Shown here: positions 8,909-19,338 of the stretch, in pieces
Position numbering within the stretch: position 1 is the stretch's first letter
Layout: every line of letters starts with the position of its first letter
From: a virus
IMG/VR virus record: IMGVR_UViG_3300044970_001833
Span: 1 to 36,177 of that record
Length of the DNA: 36,177 nt
Reading direction: 5' to 3' (one strand)
The notes under the pieces: model-generated
What the model was told of the DNA's origin: nothing
What the model saw: only the letters and a program-made list of their open reading frames with translations
Databases searched by the model: none
Translations under genes and position numbers: made by a program

Positions 8909-10018
8909 TTAAAAATCAATACGACACTTAATTAACAATTCATTATCAAATGATTTTTGCGTAGGTCTACTTAATTTACCAACTGCAAGTAATTCATTAT
9001 TGGAATCATACAATCCAATTGTAGTAATATAAGTACGAGGATTACTAATCAATTCTGGATAGATAATAGTCCCCTTTGTTTGACCATCAGTGCCATCTGA
9101 CACAAATGTTGGATTGTTACTATAGTTGAACTCTTTATTTTTAACTCTTATGAAGTAATTCGTAGATGGTACAAATTCGGATTTACGAATTGACATGTAT
9201 TTATTCGATCTTCTAAGACTTAAATAAAATTTACGCAACCAATTTCTCCAGTAACTTTTCCAGTTAACTGAATACTGATTTGTGGTTCTAGCACTAGTAA
9301 TTTCGGGAGGATTTCCGGTAATACCAACTTTTGCATCTAACTTTAGTGCATTTAATATAACAACTCCGTTTGTTGGATAAAATAAACCAATTCCTTCGTA
9401 AACAGCCGAAACTGTTCCTCCTTTGGTATATGGAGTAGGGACGCCATTAATAACTGATCCCGAGATCAAATTATAAACGTTTTGTTGTGTATTAACTACT
9501 TGTGAATCGTCAATATATGAGAATTGACCTAAAGAGCCTGTAAAATTTAATTGAATTTGACCAGGATCAATTTGATCTTGGAATTTATCTGTTACGTAGT
9601 TTAGTACGAATATAGCCGAACTATCGGTTGGAGAATCTACACTGCCAGAGGCAAAACTAAAAAATGTGTCGCCTGGTTGAAGAAGTGTATTTTTATATTG
9701 ACTGTATATAATTTTGGTTTCATTGGTATATACATTTGCTACGGACTGACCTGGCCAATCAAAATAGCTACTTCCCGAATTATAATAATCTCCATAAGCA
9801 ATAGCAAAATATTGATCGGCTCCGCTATAAATATCTACATAGTACTGTCCATTTTTAACATCATATGGACTTGATCCTGTCATGACATTTGCTTGAGCAG
9901 ATGATGTTACGAAGGATGATTGTGCTACTGTTAAACTACCAGTACCAAACATACCCGATGATACTTGGTTAATTCTGCCTGCTACTATATCGTCTGGAGT
10001 AAATGGGGTGAATATCAT
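8909..10018 (-). CDS. Structural protein sharing a C-terminal module with the propeller protein
   Basis: A 369-residue, Ser/Gly/Thr-rich virion protein. It begins MIFTPFTPDDIVAGRINQVS. The N-terminal two thirds look beta-rich and contain no motif I recognise. From about residue 327 it carries PRTYITTIGLYDSNNELLAV and then GKLSRPTQKSFDNELLIK, closely similar to the end of the 887-residue protein (PYITTVGLYSGAELVAIAKL). Both tails are preceded by a similar KxEF-x-Y context. The gene lies 6 bases downstream of the 213-residue structural gene. A fibre or baseplate-peripheral role is inferred from the shared module and the neighbourhood. Confidence 0.72.
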   Translation of the reverse strand: MIFTPFTPDDIVAGRINQVSSGMFGTGSLTVAQSSFVTSSAQANVMTGSSPYDVKNGQYYVDIYSGADQYFAIAYGDYYNSGSSYFDWPGQSVANVYTNETKIIYSQYKNTLLQPGDTFFSFASGSVDSPTDSSAIFVLNYVTDKFQDQIDPGQIQLNFTGSLGQFSYIDDSQVVNTQQNVYNLISGSVINGVPTPYTKGGTVSAVYEGIGLFYPTNGVVILNALKLDAKVGITGNPPEITSARTTNQYSVNWKSYWRNWLRKFYLSLRRSNKYMSIRKSEFVPSTNYFIRVKNKEFNYSNNPTFVSDGTDGQTKGTIIYPELISNPRTYITTIGLYDSNNELLAVGKLSRPTQKSFDNELLIKCRIDF

Positions 10019-10024
10019 ATATTA

Positions 10025-10666
10025 TTAAGTTGTGGTAGGAACACTGACAGTTACGTTGATGGAAGAACTTCCGCCACTTTCATTACCGATAATAGTAATA
10101 TTAGTAGTAGTTGTCTTAGACAAAGAACTATTTGGGATAAATCTAAACTTATTACCTATGACAACCTGTGAAGCTTGTGACGCTAAATCTCCGGTAAATG
10201 CTGGAATGGTTGCTGAGGTAGAGTTCAAACTATTTGTTTCAGTAACTACTAAAGTACCTACGTTTTTATTAGATAATATTGCTGTATATCCCAATGTTAC
10301 GTTATAAACAGGAGTTGTACTAGGAATAATATCAATTGCCGCTGAATAAGTACGTGGTACAGAAATTAATGGAGGGGCGATGCTTATGGTTGGTACAGAT
10401 GTGACTCCATCATTTAGAGTGACCAACTTATATTTCATCGTCTGTGATTCATCTGTAATAGGTTCCATGATTGGAGTATTACGAATAGCGATATCGTAAT
10501 ATGCACTGCCCAATGGGTGATTTGGGTTAAACTGTGTGTAATCGATTTCGTCATCAGCTAAAGCGAATGCTGTAATGTTCAATCCGCCTGTTTTTGCTAA
10601 TACTTCACGACCTTTTTTCGTCAATATCGCGTTAACAGTGAGAACGTTATTATTAAGGTATGCCAT
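10025..10666 (-). CDS. Tail/baseplate structural protein with conserved LTKKGRE N-terminal domain
   Basis: A 213-residue protein. The N-terminus contains LTKKGREVLAKTGGLNITAF followed by ALADDEIDYTQFNPNHPLGS, a pattern I associate with structural proteins encoded next to baseplate genes in other large phages; the precise family is not certain. The C-terminal half (from about residue 100) has a beta-sandwich character, rich in Thr, Ser and Val with Ig-like alternation (VTLGYTAILSNKNVGTLVVT). It follows the 1499-residue gene by 47 bases and precedes the 369-residue gene by 6. It probably links the baseplate to peripheral fibres, an inference from position. Confidence 0.72.
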   Translation of the reverse strand: MAYLNNNVLTVNAILTKKGREVLAKTGGLNITAFALADDEIDYTQFNPNHPLGSAYYDIAIRNTPIMEPITDESQTMKYKLVTLNDGVTSVPTISIAPPLISVPRTYSAAIDIIPSTTPVYNVTLGYTAILSNKNVGTLVVTETNSLNSTSATIPAFTGDLASQASQVVIGNKFRFIPNSSLSKTTTTNITIIGNESGGSSSINVTVSVPTTT

Positions 10667-10713
10667 ATATTAAATAATTATCAAATCTTTTCGGTTTTTA
10701 ATCAAAAATTATA

Positions 10714-13700
10714 TTATAAATTCATAATATACATATTCATACTAGCACTGGTACACGTAGAACATGTAAGTGGTTGTTGTATAAATAAACTATTTGGCGA
10801 TCCAACCGATCCAGTTAGAATACCATATTTAGGGAAATTATCGCTTTCAATGTCAACTGACAAATATCCTGGTATTGATATAATAGGAGATGATCCATTT
10901 GGTAAACCTTGTCTGTTCACTGTGGTTGTATAATCGTTTTGACCTTTTGTATAAGTGTAGTATGATAATTTACCATTAGCCAATGTTTTTATACCATTGT
11001 TAATAACGTAATAAGATCCAGAAACGGCTTGTCTTTTTAGTCTACTACCAACTCGTACAAATTTACTTAAATGTCTTTGGGAATAACCACTACTCATGTC
11101 TCCGTAATAAATGTCTGTTAATGAACGACTACCTGTAATTTGATTATTTAAATCTCCCGATCCGGAACCAATAGTTTGTACGGATTTATAACTTGATGTG
11201 AATGTTACAATAGAACCTGTATTATTATGGGATTGATAATAATCATTTTCAGAATAATTTATAGTATTTCGTACAATGTATCCGTTTTTATTAACATTTA
11301 CGTATTTACCATATTTAGCAAATATAAAATCTCTATCATCCACTTTATCTTTGATTTCAAATCTTGAAAAATTATAAGTATCACGATCAGTATCAATTCC
11401 ATTAACAGATTCAATGTTTATAACCGTATTACTTGATGAATTGACTGTATCTATTAGCGAAGATAAGAATGACGGTCTGATTTCATATAACATTAAGCTA
11501 GATGTTGTATTTGGATCAAGAGGGGAAAATACGGCATCTTTATAATTAAACTTTACTCGTTCAAATATAGAAGGTTCCAATAAAAGTCCTCTCTTTAAAG
11601 TACCACGGGTCGGAGTCAATTTTTTAATAAAATCAAATATTGAAAAATCGATATAAAACTTATAGGTACTATAATATTCTTGTGGATAAATATATTTTTT
11701 ATTTGATTCCGCAAATTCTCGTTGTCTTAGTTTTAATTCCGGATAGTTTCTTGATGTGAGATATTTAGGATCTCCAATGATATCAGATATTCCTTCTTTT
11801 CCTAAAAAGTCTTCTATATTTTCGTTTAAATATCTATATGGAGAAATATAATATCCTACCAAGTTAGAATCGCTTCCGATTATATCTCTTGTATATGTGG
11901 AATATTCGTATGGTAACAAATTAGAACTTACGTCCTGTATTATTTTATTGATATTAGCATTGTCTTTATAATTTGGCCCAAATCGATTTGAGTTAATAGC
12001 TTGTTTAACATTAAATTTATCAAATTGATATGGGAAAATATCAGATAATATGGTATCACAAATGGGAGCTCCACATACCACTGGTGTTCTTTGAAAATTA
12101 TACGCATGGAATTCTGTGTTGTATCTATTATTTTGATTGGGAATAACAGATGGATTTCCATACAAATTTACAGGAGTATCAAAACTCCATAAATAATACA
12201 TATTTTCATACACCAAAGACTTTTCGGGTATTGAAATCGAACTCAAATTATAAGAGTGTTCTTGGAAATCAGCATCGCTCAATGCATATTTTTGAACTTT
12301 AATTTTATCTATATTTCCATTAAATTGAATAGAAGATGAAAAGTTTCCAACATAGTAACTTCCAGAAGAGAAATATTGATTTTGATCATACAATATCGTC
12401 TTGGTTTTTTTATCTGTGAAATTTAATAAACTTCCATAATATTGATTTACATATAATGTATATGTCTGAGGTATATACTTGTAAGCATTTGGATAAAAAG
12501 TTTCACAGATAGATTGAGTTACATTATAATTTCCATAATATCCAATGCTTGATGTCATTGAGGATGACGGTGACAACGCATCAAATCTTATTGAATCATT
12601 TGGTTCTTTTCTAACCATGAAAGTATAAAAATCGCCATTTAAATAAGGCATTTCAATACTTTCTATACTGGATGTAGCTGTTGTGGATCCTATAGGACTT
12701 AATTCAAAAATTAATTTTGCAGATTCTCTTTGTTTTGTTTTATACAAATAAACTTGCCAGTCTAAATTATCATTTCTTAGTTTCTTAATAAGTGGAATTT
12801 TATCTTTATAATTATATTTATTCCATTCATTTGATCTAAATGTGCATTCTACAGTAGAAATGCCTGTGAAATTTTCTATATAAGATCTTGTTAAATATAT
12901 TGTATCTCCGGTATAACTTCCTATATAACTTCCACTCAAACTATCTTGAGTAGCTAAATATTTGAATTCACTACTAGTAAAATTAAATTTAACAAATTGA
13001 TCGTCTTCATACTTAGTAGCATACACGATATCATCAAAATCGTAGTAAACATTTCTATTTATTAAAACATTTGGACTGCTATATTCAACTACATTAATCA
13101 AATCTGAAGATATTCCAAAAATTGAACGGATAAGATTAAACGATGTAGACGTTCCTTTAGTTTTATATATGTAACTTAAATTATTTGTTATTCTATTAAA
13201 TATAGATTTAGCATAATCAAAATATGAGGATGATAAACTTCCAGACATTTGCGTATTGTTAAACAACAATTGATTTACATCGCTTTTGTTAAACTTAAAA
13301 TCAGTAACATCCCAGTTAAAATTATTTAATAATTCTTCTATATAATTTTTAGGATAACTATTGTTATCGTCCCAATTAATTGGATAAGATTTCGGAAACT
13401 TCTTAACAAAAATTAAAATGTTGTCGAAGAAATGTCCAACCATTGCTGTAAACTTTATATAATCAGCATTGGATTCTTCGGTCTTAATATACTCTGGCAA
13501 TTGATAAAATAAAGAATTGTAATTACTTTTATCAAAACTTATGCCATCTTCTATTTTTTGATCTATACTAGATGTAGAATAAAATAGATAAGATTCATAT
13601 TCATCGAAGCTATCTAGTAATGAAATTTGTTCGTTTATAATCTTGGTAAAATCATTTGAATACGAAGCAGATATAGAAATGTTAGATGTTGCGGATGCTT

Positions 13701-15213
13701 GGTTCTTTATTTGACTCTTGGACGTTTCATACGAGTCATATTTAGAAATTTTACTTTTAGCTATCTTAGTTCTTAATTCAGCAGAAGAAAAATTAATAAA
13801 ATTGCTGAAATCATTATAGTTAATCAACAAATCATTTATTTTTTGTTGAGTTCTAGCTTTAGCTGCAAATAATGTATTATCATTTGTAGCGTTAAACTTG
13901 TCATTCGTTGGATTAACAGACGGTACTGCAACTGTAAAATTAACCCCATTCAAATAAACTTTTCGTGAAATTGGAGCAGTATATAAGTTAATTTTAAAAT
14001 ATAAAGGAGCCAATGAAATGTTAGAAATCCAACAAGTGTCTCTTATAGAATACTCAGATGGAAGTGGACTATCTAATTTAATTTGAACGTTAATACGATT
14101 ATCTACTACATTTAAATAACTTGTGTGAGTTAATATTTTTACTAAATTTCCATTATCAAAATTTAACGCGTTTTTATAAAATCCATAAAACTTTAGACTA
14201 TAGTCATTTAATAATTCTGTAATCTTTGGTTGCAACCAATATCTGTATGCGATTTCTACAAATACATTTACTGTTTCGGCGAGATCTGTGTCTGTTAAAG
14301 TTGTTCTTTGTAATATTGCGTCTTGACTTACTTTTGCCGCAATCAATGAAATAGCCGTCAGTATTTCGTCCTGGGAAAATTCAGTTTCATTATAAGTGTA
14401 AACAAAGTTTTTTATTTGTTCGGCAATTCCTGCAAATTTTATATTCTGACTAATTACAGAATCAGGATCATTAGATAGATTTATAACTTTATTATAGCCA
14501 ACGTAAACTGAATTTATAAATTCTTGCAATTCAGCCGAAGATTTAAACCCAAGTAGTTGTGCATATTTCAAATAATTAAAATTAGGAGAATTTGCGTTAA
14601 ATGATTCGTCTATAGGGTTTCTATCTACGATAGGAATAATTTGGTCTATTACTTGTAAGAAAACAAATTTTTTATCCGCAAATGCTGATATTTTTACTGA
14701 ATCTACTCTATTGGCTTCATTAAGAGTTGGATCAAATGCGTAAGACAATCTTAATTCGGTTCGACTTGGAGATATTTCTTTTATAAATAATCTATTAGAC
14801 GTATTACCAGCAATGTTTCTAATTGGATTATATAGAACATAATACAAACCAGAGCTTAATTCATCAAACTTAAGATCAAATTGACTGTGTAACAACAATT
14901 CATTGCCATATAAAGCATAATTTGTAAATGGATTTGCAACTTTATATGATCGTTGAACGTTGTTTATATCTTTATACGACGATTGTACGATGCTATAAGT
15001 TGTTTTCGGTATTACCCTATTAAAAAGAATTGGCTCTTGGTTACTATTATAAACGCTTAATTCTAATATATCATCATTCGTGTCCCCGAAAAAGTTCTCA
15101 GAGTTTAAAACTTGTTGTTCGTATAAAGATTGTAAGTCTTGTTGAAAATACGAAGCACTTGCTATACCATTAGCGAGATCAAGTTCATTAATTGTTAAAT
15201 AGTCGTAAGGCAT
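10714..15213 (-). CDS. Very large (1499-residue) baseplate or fibre structural protein with a LamG-like region
   Basis: The largest gene in the window. The central part (roughly residues 750-1000) has the look of a concanavalin A/LamG-like jelly roll: ECTFRSNEWNKYNYKD, then GDFYTFMVRKEPNDSIRFDA, then SSIQFNGNIDKIKVQKYALS with the typical 'G-x-I-D-x-(I/V)-x-x-(Y/F)' strand. Before it, a helical segment contains RITNNLSYIYKTKGTSTSFN and LIRSIFGIS. The gene follows gp6, the DNRLRE-like gene and a coiled-coil gene, with only 1 base between the last stop and this ATG. In T4 the large wedge protein gp7 (about 1030 residues) follows gp6, so this may be a functional counterpart, but I see no sequence proof. 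A structural role is secure. Confidence 0.78.
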   Translation of the reverse strand: MPYDYLTINELDLANGIASASYFQQDLQSLYEQQVLNSENFFGDTNDDILELSVYNSNQEPILFNRVIPKTTYSIVQSSYKDINNVQRSYKVANPFTNYALYGNELLLHSQFDLKFDELSSGLYYVLYNPIRNIAGNTSNRLFIKEISPSRTELRLSYAFDPTLNEANRVDSVKISAFADKKFVFLQVIDQIIPIVDRNPIDESFNANSPNFNYLKYAQLLGFKSSAELQEFINSVYVGYNKVINLSNDPDSVISQNIKFAGIAEQIKNFVYTYNETEFSQDEILTAISLIAAKVSQDAILQRTTLTDTDLAETVNVFVEIAYRYWLQPKITELLNDYSLKFYGFYKNALNFDNGNLVKILTHTSYLNVVDNRINVQIKLDSPLPSEYSIRDTCWISNISLAPLYFKINLYTAPISRKVYLNGVNFTVAVPSVNPTNDKFNATNDNTLFAAKARTQQKINDLLINYNDFSNFINFSSAELRTKIAKSKISKYDSYETSKSQIKNQASATSNISISASYSNDFTKIINEQISLLDSFDEYESYLFYSTSSIDQKIEDGISFDKSNYNSLFYQLPEYIKTEESNADYIKFTAMVGHFFDNILIFVKKFPKSYPINWDDNNSYPKNYIEELLNNFNWDVTDFKFNKSDVNQLLFNNTQMSGSLSSSYFDYAKSIFNRITNNLSYIYKTKGTSTSFNLIRSIFGISSDLINVVEYSSPNVLINRNVYYDFDDIVYATKYEDDQFVKFNFTSSEFKYLATQDSLSGSYIGSYTGDTIYLTRSYIENFTGISTVECTFRSNEWNKYNYKDKIPLIKKLRNDNLDWQVYLYKTKQRESAKLIFELSPIGSTTATSSIESIEMPYLNGDFYTFMVRKEPNDSIRFDALSPSSSMTSSIGYYGNYNVTQSICETFYPNAYKYIPQTYTLYVNQYYGSLLNFTDKKTKTILYDQNQYFSSGSYYVGNFSSSIQFNGNIDKIKVQKYALSDADFQEHSYNLSSISIPEKSLVYENMYYLWSFDTPVNLYGNPSVIPNQNNRYNTEFHAYNFQRTPVVCGAPICDTILSDIFPYQFDKFNVKQAINSNRFGPNYKDNANINKIIQDVSSNLLPYEYSTYTRDIIGSDSNLVGYYISPYRYLNENIEDFLGKEGISDIIGDPKYLTSRNYPELKLRQREFAESNKKYIYPQEYYSTYKFYIDFSIFDFIKKLTPTRGTLKRGLLLEPSIFERVKFNYKDAVFSPLDPNTTSSLMLYEIRPSFLSSLIDTVNSSSNTVINIESVNGIDTDRDTYNFSRFEIKDKVDDRDFIFAKYGKYVNVNKNGYIVRNTINYSENDYYQSHNNTGSIVTFTSSYKSVQTIGSGSGDLNNQITGSRSLTDIYYGDMSSGYSQRHLSKFVRVGSRLKRQAVSGSYYVINNGIKTLANGKLSYYTYTKGQNDYTTTVNRQGLPNGSSPIISIPGYLSVDIESDNFPKYGILTGSVGSPNSLFIQQPLTCSTCTSASMNMYIMNL

Positions 15214-15214
15214 A

Positions 15215-15688
15215 TTATACTAGTGGTAAAAACGGAAAGTCATCTGAAAAGTCTGATGGAACAGATCCCTGTCCCAATTGAATTCTAAGGCCGATTATTG
15301 TTCTCTTTTGTTCTGCGATTACTTGTTTATCATCATTGTTCTCATACTTCTCAACCAGTTCATTAACCGTCTGATTGAGAATTCTATTTTCTTCAAGTAG
15401 ATTATTATATTGATTCAAAACTTCATCCACATTGCGTTTTTCTTCTTGTTGAACAGTTTGAAGTTCAGTAAAATCTGCAGTATTTGCATCAAGAATTTTA
15501 TTCTCGTTGTATAAGAATGTTTTTAATGGAACTTTAACATAATTAACATTTCCATTAACAGACTGAGCCACAGAAAATACCAATTGGAAATTGCCAAAAG
15601 AATCTAAATTGTTAGTGAATGTTCCAAAATTTTTAAAGCTTGAAACTTCATCTGTAGCTACATCATAATTTAATTGTATATCCGCCAT
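15215..15688 (-). CDS. Small structural protein with C-terminal coiled coil
   Basis: A 157-residue protein. The first half is a compact domain (MADIQLNYDVATDEVSSFKN, then FGNFQLVFSVAQSVNGNVNYVKVPL). Residues about 75-135 form a predicted coiled coil with regular Leu/Val/Ile spacing (VQQEEKRNVDEVLNQYNNLL, LVEKYENNDDKQVIAEQ). The tail is short and ends FPFLPLV. It is tightly packed between the 555-residue fibre protein (1-base gap, stop followed by tATG) and the 1499-residue gene. It may bridge or chaperone those two proteins; the family is unknown to me. Confidence 0.72.
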   Translation of the reverse strand: MADIQLNYDVATDEVSSFKNFGTFTNNLDSFGNFQLVFSVAQSVNGNVNYVKVPLKTFLYNENKILDANTADFTELQTVQQEEKRNVDEVLNQYNNLLEENRILNQTVNELVEKYENNDDKQVIAEQKRTIIGLRIQLGQGSVPSDFSDDFPFLPLV

Positions 15689-15689
15689 A

Positions 15690-17357
15690 TTATCTTGTTA
15701 TCTTAAATATTTTTTGGGTATCTGTTATATCTATAGTTCCATCTTTATATTCCGATTTTATAAATATTTTCAAATATCTTTCTTGTGGCAATCCAGTTGT
15801 TTGTAATTTAAAATAATTACCTTGATTTGGATCACAACTCAACTTTGTATATTGATCAAATCCTACTAAAACTTCTTCTGATTCAGCGTCCTTAATCATA
15901 TAATATGAGCTAGTTGGAAGATACTGCGGCGTAACCATAGCTGGTTGTTGATAAGCTTTTTGGAAGTTTTTCAACGGATATCTATCTCTAGCAAATACAA
16001 ATATTTTTGGTAAACTTCCAGCTTTATAGGCTTCTTTCAAGTAATTCAATGTAATTAAATTTTGAATTGATCCTGAAACAGGTTTCAAACTTCCGGTATT
16101 AAATACACTGTCATCCCAGGCTATATCAATATATGGACTATAAATAGTATTTGTTTCTTTACTAAAAAACTGTAGTAGTCCATTGGTTGGTTGTAATGGA
16201 GGAGTTGAAATTTCCAAAGAACTCAACAACATAAGTCCTTGATTTGGAACGCATCCACATAACCATCCTCTAACGATTTTAGTTATATCCATAGTAACGT
16301 CACTTTGTTGTCCGTAACTAAATGACTGACTACAAATTAAACTTGCATTTACCAAAGATGGATATTTCGTTGAATTGCAAATCCATTTTGGCTTGTTTGT
16401 GTAAGAAGCTGGTACTTTATAATACCACGTTCCTCCTTGATTTTGAAAACTAGCACTTGCATAAGATGGATTTGTCAAATAGTCTACTTGTTGATAACTA
16501 TTTGATATCGAATTCCCATACCATAAACCATTTCCATCGTAATTTCTGTATAACCAACTAGATCCTAACTGAGATCCATCATCTGCATATCTTCCATTTC
16601 CATTATTCCAACTTTGACTTACTGGATAAGCATATATACTATAATTTAGTGGTAAATTTCTAGATCCACATGATTTTAAATTCAAAGTAAATTTAATATT
16701 AGAGCCGCTTATATTATTATCTGATACAGATTTACTTAACTCAGTTAAATCAAACTTTATCAATGTTCTTGAAAATTCAGGTCTATTCAGATATGTAGCT
16801 GTAGATGGTCTTTCAAATGATCCACTATAAATGCCTTTAAAATATCCAGCGAAATTTACTACATCGACATAGTATAAATTACTAGACGTATTGGTACTGA
16901 TGATTCCTTTAAAGCTAGAACTACTAAAACTTCCGCTAAATGAAGAAGTTACACATTGATCTGAAGTAAACTGTCCAACAAAAGATCCAGATGCAAATGT
17001 AGCTGATCCTGAAATGTAAAGTGGTTTTCGTGGAGGATTTGTTTTATTAGATAATCTTCCGGTAAAATTTGATATAAAAGATGTATTTGGTATTACAGAC
17101 GAAGTTAAAGAATATGCATACCAAGCACTTCCTGAATAAATAAATAATGAGGATGTTGTATAGGCTAACCATCCATTGTTTCCATAAGAGGAAGCAGTCT
17201 GTGGCGCATCGTGCCAAACTGGATCTGTGTAAACTACGGAATTACCAATGTTGGAAGCGTAGATTTCTAAAATTTCATCAATGCCAAAATTTTTATTGAC
17301 AAATTCAGGCGAATTGTTTATGTAGGTATCTTGAGATGGATAAATAAATGTGTGCAT
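15690..17357 (-). CDS. Fibre/baseplate structural protein with DNRLRE-like domain
   Basis: A 555-residue virion protein. It opens with PSQDTYINNSPEFVNKNFGI and then EILEIY, the pattern of DNRLRE-type beta-sandwich domains ('D-T-Y-I ... N-x-G ... L-x-V'). The rest of that fold resumes around residues 195-400 with EFSRTLIKFDLTELSKSV, a WNNGNGRYADDGS stretch and VTMDITKIVRGWL, all characteristic of the family. Between these parts an insert (about residues 95-190) has repeated GSF-x-G units (ASGSFVGQFTS, SSFSGSFSSSSFKG, YSGSFERPS), resembling the 57-nt repeat protein at 27133-28311. The C-terminus (from about 430) is a separate domain. It directly follows gp6 (1-base gap). A peripheral baseplate or fibre role is inferred. 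Confidence 0.78.
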   Translation of the reverse strand: MHTFIYPSQDTYINNSPEFVNKNFGIDEILEIYASNIGNSVVYTDPVWHDAPQTASSYGNNGWLAYTTSSLFIYSGSAWYAYSLTSSVIPNTSFISNFTGRLSNKTNPPRKPLYISGSATFASGSFVGQFTSDQCVTSSFSGSFSSSSFKGIISTNTSSNLYYVDVVNFAGYFKGIYSGSFERPSTATYLNRPEFSRTLIKFDLTELSKSVSDNNISGSNIKFTLNLKSCGSRNLPLNYSIYAYPVSQSWNNGNGRYADDGSQLGSSWLYRNYDGNGLWYGNSISNSYQQVDYLTNPSYASASFQNQGGTWYYKVPASYTNKPKWICNSTKYPSLVNASLICSQSFSYGQQSDVTMDITKIVRGWLCGCVPNQGLMLLSSLEISTPPLQPTNGLLQFFSKETNTIYSPYIDIAWDDSVFNTGSLKPVSGSIQNLITLNYLKEAYKAGSLPKIFVFARDRYPLKNFQKAYQQPAMVTPQYLPTSSYYMIKDAESEEVLVGFDQYTKLSCDPNQGNYFKLQTTGLPQERYLKIFIKSEYKDGTIDITDTQKIFKITR

Positions 17358-17358
17358 A

Positions 17359-19338
17359 TTATACTACAAGTCCTTTTATGTCAGAATCTGGAAACTTAAC
17401 TTCAAATACAGCAGGATCCTTTGGTGGATACACTATATTATTTTGTGTCGCGATACTAATATTGTATGCAACGGAAGAATAATTACCGTCATCAATAGTT
17501 AAGTTTTTTATAACAATGTCGCTCACGGATTGAACGCCTTCATTTTGCATTATCTCGAAATTTATTTGACTTAAATTTATTGGTTGGTTAAAACTCCATT
17601 TATCTATATCAAAAAATGATTTTACAGATTGTATACAGCTATTTAACACTTCAGATTTATTAAATCCTTTAAATACAGTTATTTTAAATTCAACTCCAAT
17701 GTTAATTATGTAACCATCGATGATATTAATCTTATCTGTCAGAATCTTATAGTTCTGAATATATGTGGTTAGATTTTGAAGAGTTGCTGGATTTACTTGT
17801 GTTAAATTTTTATTTGCATCATATCCAAGCAAATATAAATTATTAGTAAATGGGCTATTTGACTGTAAGAATTTCTTTCTGTCAAGAGGATTTAATGGAG
17901 CTAAATTTACAGTTGAATTGTTTTCTGTATTTAAAATACCACTAATCAATCCATTATATTGAACTTCTCTAGTTAAATTACTTTGTACAAACGCTTTAGC
18001 TATATTGCCTAATTGCGGTGGCAATGCATAAATTCTCAACAAGAAATCGTCTTCTGTAACCATACGATTTTGTGTGGAAAAATTCAACATTGCATTTTGT
18101 CTAATTTCTTCGTCAGATTCAGCATCGTCACCGCCTGTAGCAGCCTCTATATTATTTACTCTTAAAGAATTTTTTATAGTATTCAATAATATAACTTCGC
18201 TGTCAGTTAATGATGTAGTATCATTTAAATAAGAAATTCCTAAAATCTTGTTGATTTCCCCAGAGTTTACGTTTGAATTTAAACCTCCGCCTATAACATA
18301 CGTTATAGTCAATGTCGTATTAGATGGAGACATACCATACGACTTTTCTTTTAACACATTGGTATTATCCAATGAGATATTTAAATTTTTTAAATTAGAT
18401 AATGCTACCCCAACATTAGTTGGATTTGGTATAACAATAGTATTTTCAAAATTCTCAGTATTTGCGCCGAATTGTAAAGTAGTCTGATTATTCTCATTAA
18501 CAACCGTAACATATCTTTTCTCCGTTCTTAAATACTTTAGAATTTTTGGAGTTTCACTTCTATATGGAGATAAAGTTTGATTGTTTAGTGGCACGTTATC
18601 CACTTCAATTGGAATTGTGTCTTGAGCCAAATAATCTACTTCGTAGTAATTATTATTATTACTATCAACGACACTTATGATTTTAAGAACATTCGTTTCA
18701 TCTAATGTTATACTATAAAAAGGCACTTGATCTGTTACACTAACTTGTTTAGTAATTACCGTTCCAGAATAAGCTTTAGCTGCTTTCTTGATTAGATAAA
18801 ATTGAGGAGCACCTGTATTATCGCGACTATACACAGATATTTCTCTAGGCGAAAATTTAGTATCTTGACTGAAGTCTATACTTTCTTCTATTACGAAATT
18901 AACTCCTGGCGTACTAGATAGTTGTGAAAATGGTTGTAATATCAAACAATAACGTTCATCCGGAAGATATTGATTATCTCTGGTACGAATAGATGGTAAT
19001 AATTGGAATACGTCAACATCAGATGAAGATGCTGAAGACACTTTTGGTTTATAACCCAAATATTTAGCCGAATTTATAATATTTCTACGATCTTGAGCAA
19101 ATTGAATATAACTTTCAAAAAATTGCTGATCTGTATAGTAAGATAATACATCTCCAACATAAGCCGCTTGGTCTATAAAAATTTGACCTGGAGAACTTTC
19201 ACTAAAATCTTTATAACTTTGTGGATAGTATTGTTTTGTGAAATCAATTAGTTGTTGACGTAAAGACGTAAAATCTCTATTAAGATAATTTACATCTTTT
19301 GTATTCGCGTCAAATGTTTTGTTAATTAGCGTTGACAT
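17359..19338 (-). CDS. gp6: Baseplate wedge protein gp6 (Baseplate J family)
   Basis: A 659-residue protein matching T4 gp6, the ring-forming wedge component of the contractile-tail baseplate. The N-terminal region is diagnostic: DVNYLNRDFTSLRQQLIDFT, then SPGQIFIDQAAYVGDVLSYY, then NIINSAKYLGYKP. The central Baseplate J segment contains ATGGDDAESDEEIRQNAMLN and MVTEDDFLLRIYALPPQLGN. The C-terminal part ends in short beta elements. The length equals the T4 protein (660 residues). Its ATG overlaps the gp25 stop by 1 base (TAATG), as expected for partners that assemble together. Very confident. Confidence 0.95.
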   Translation of the reverse strand: MSTLINKTFDANTKDVNYLNRDFTSLRQQLIDFTKQYYPQSYKDFSESSPGQIFIDQAAYVGDVLSYYTDQQFFESYIQFAQDRRNIINSAKYLGYKPKVSSASSSDVDVFQLLPSIRTRDNQYLPDERYCLILQPFSQLSSTPGVNFVIEESIDFSQDTKFSPREISVYSRDNTGAPQFYLIKKAAKAYSGTVITKQVSVTDQVPFYSITLDETNVLKIISVVDSNNNNYYEVDYLAQDTIPIEVDNVPLNNQTLSPYRSETPKILKYLRTEKRYVTVVNENNQTTLQFGANTENFENTIVIPNPTNVGVALSNLKNLNISLDNTNVLKEKSYGMSPSNTTLTITYVIGGGLNSNVNSGEINKILGISYLNDTTSLTDSEVILLNTIKNSLRVNNIEAATGGDDAESDEEIRQNAMLNFSTQNRMVTEDDFLLRIYALPPQLGNIAKAFVQSNLTREVQYNGLISGILNTENNSTVNLAPLNPLDRKKFLQSNSPFTNNLYLLGYDANKNLTQVNPATLQNLTTYIQNYKILTDKINIIDGYIINIGVEFKITVFKGFNKSEVLNSCIQSVKSFFDIDKWSFNQPINLSQINFEIMQNEGVQSVSDIVIKNLTIDDGNYSSVAYNISIATQNNIVYPPKDPAVFEVKFPDSDIKGLVV

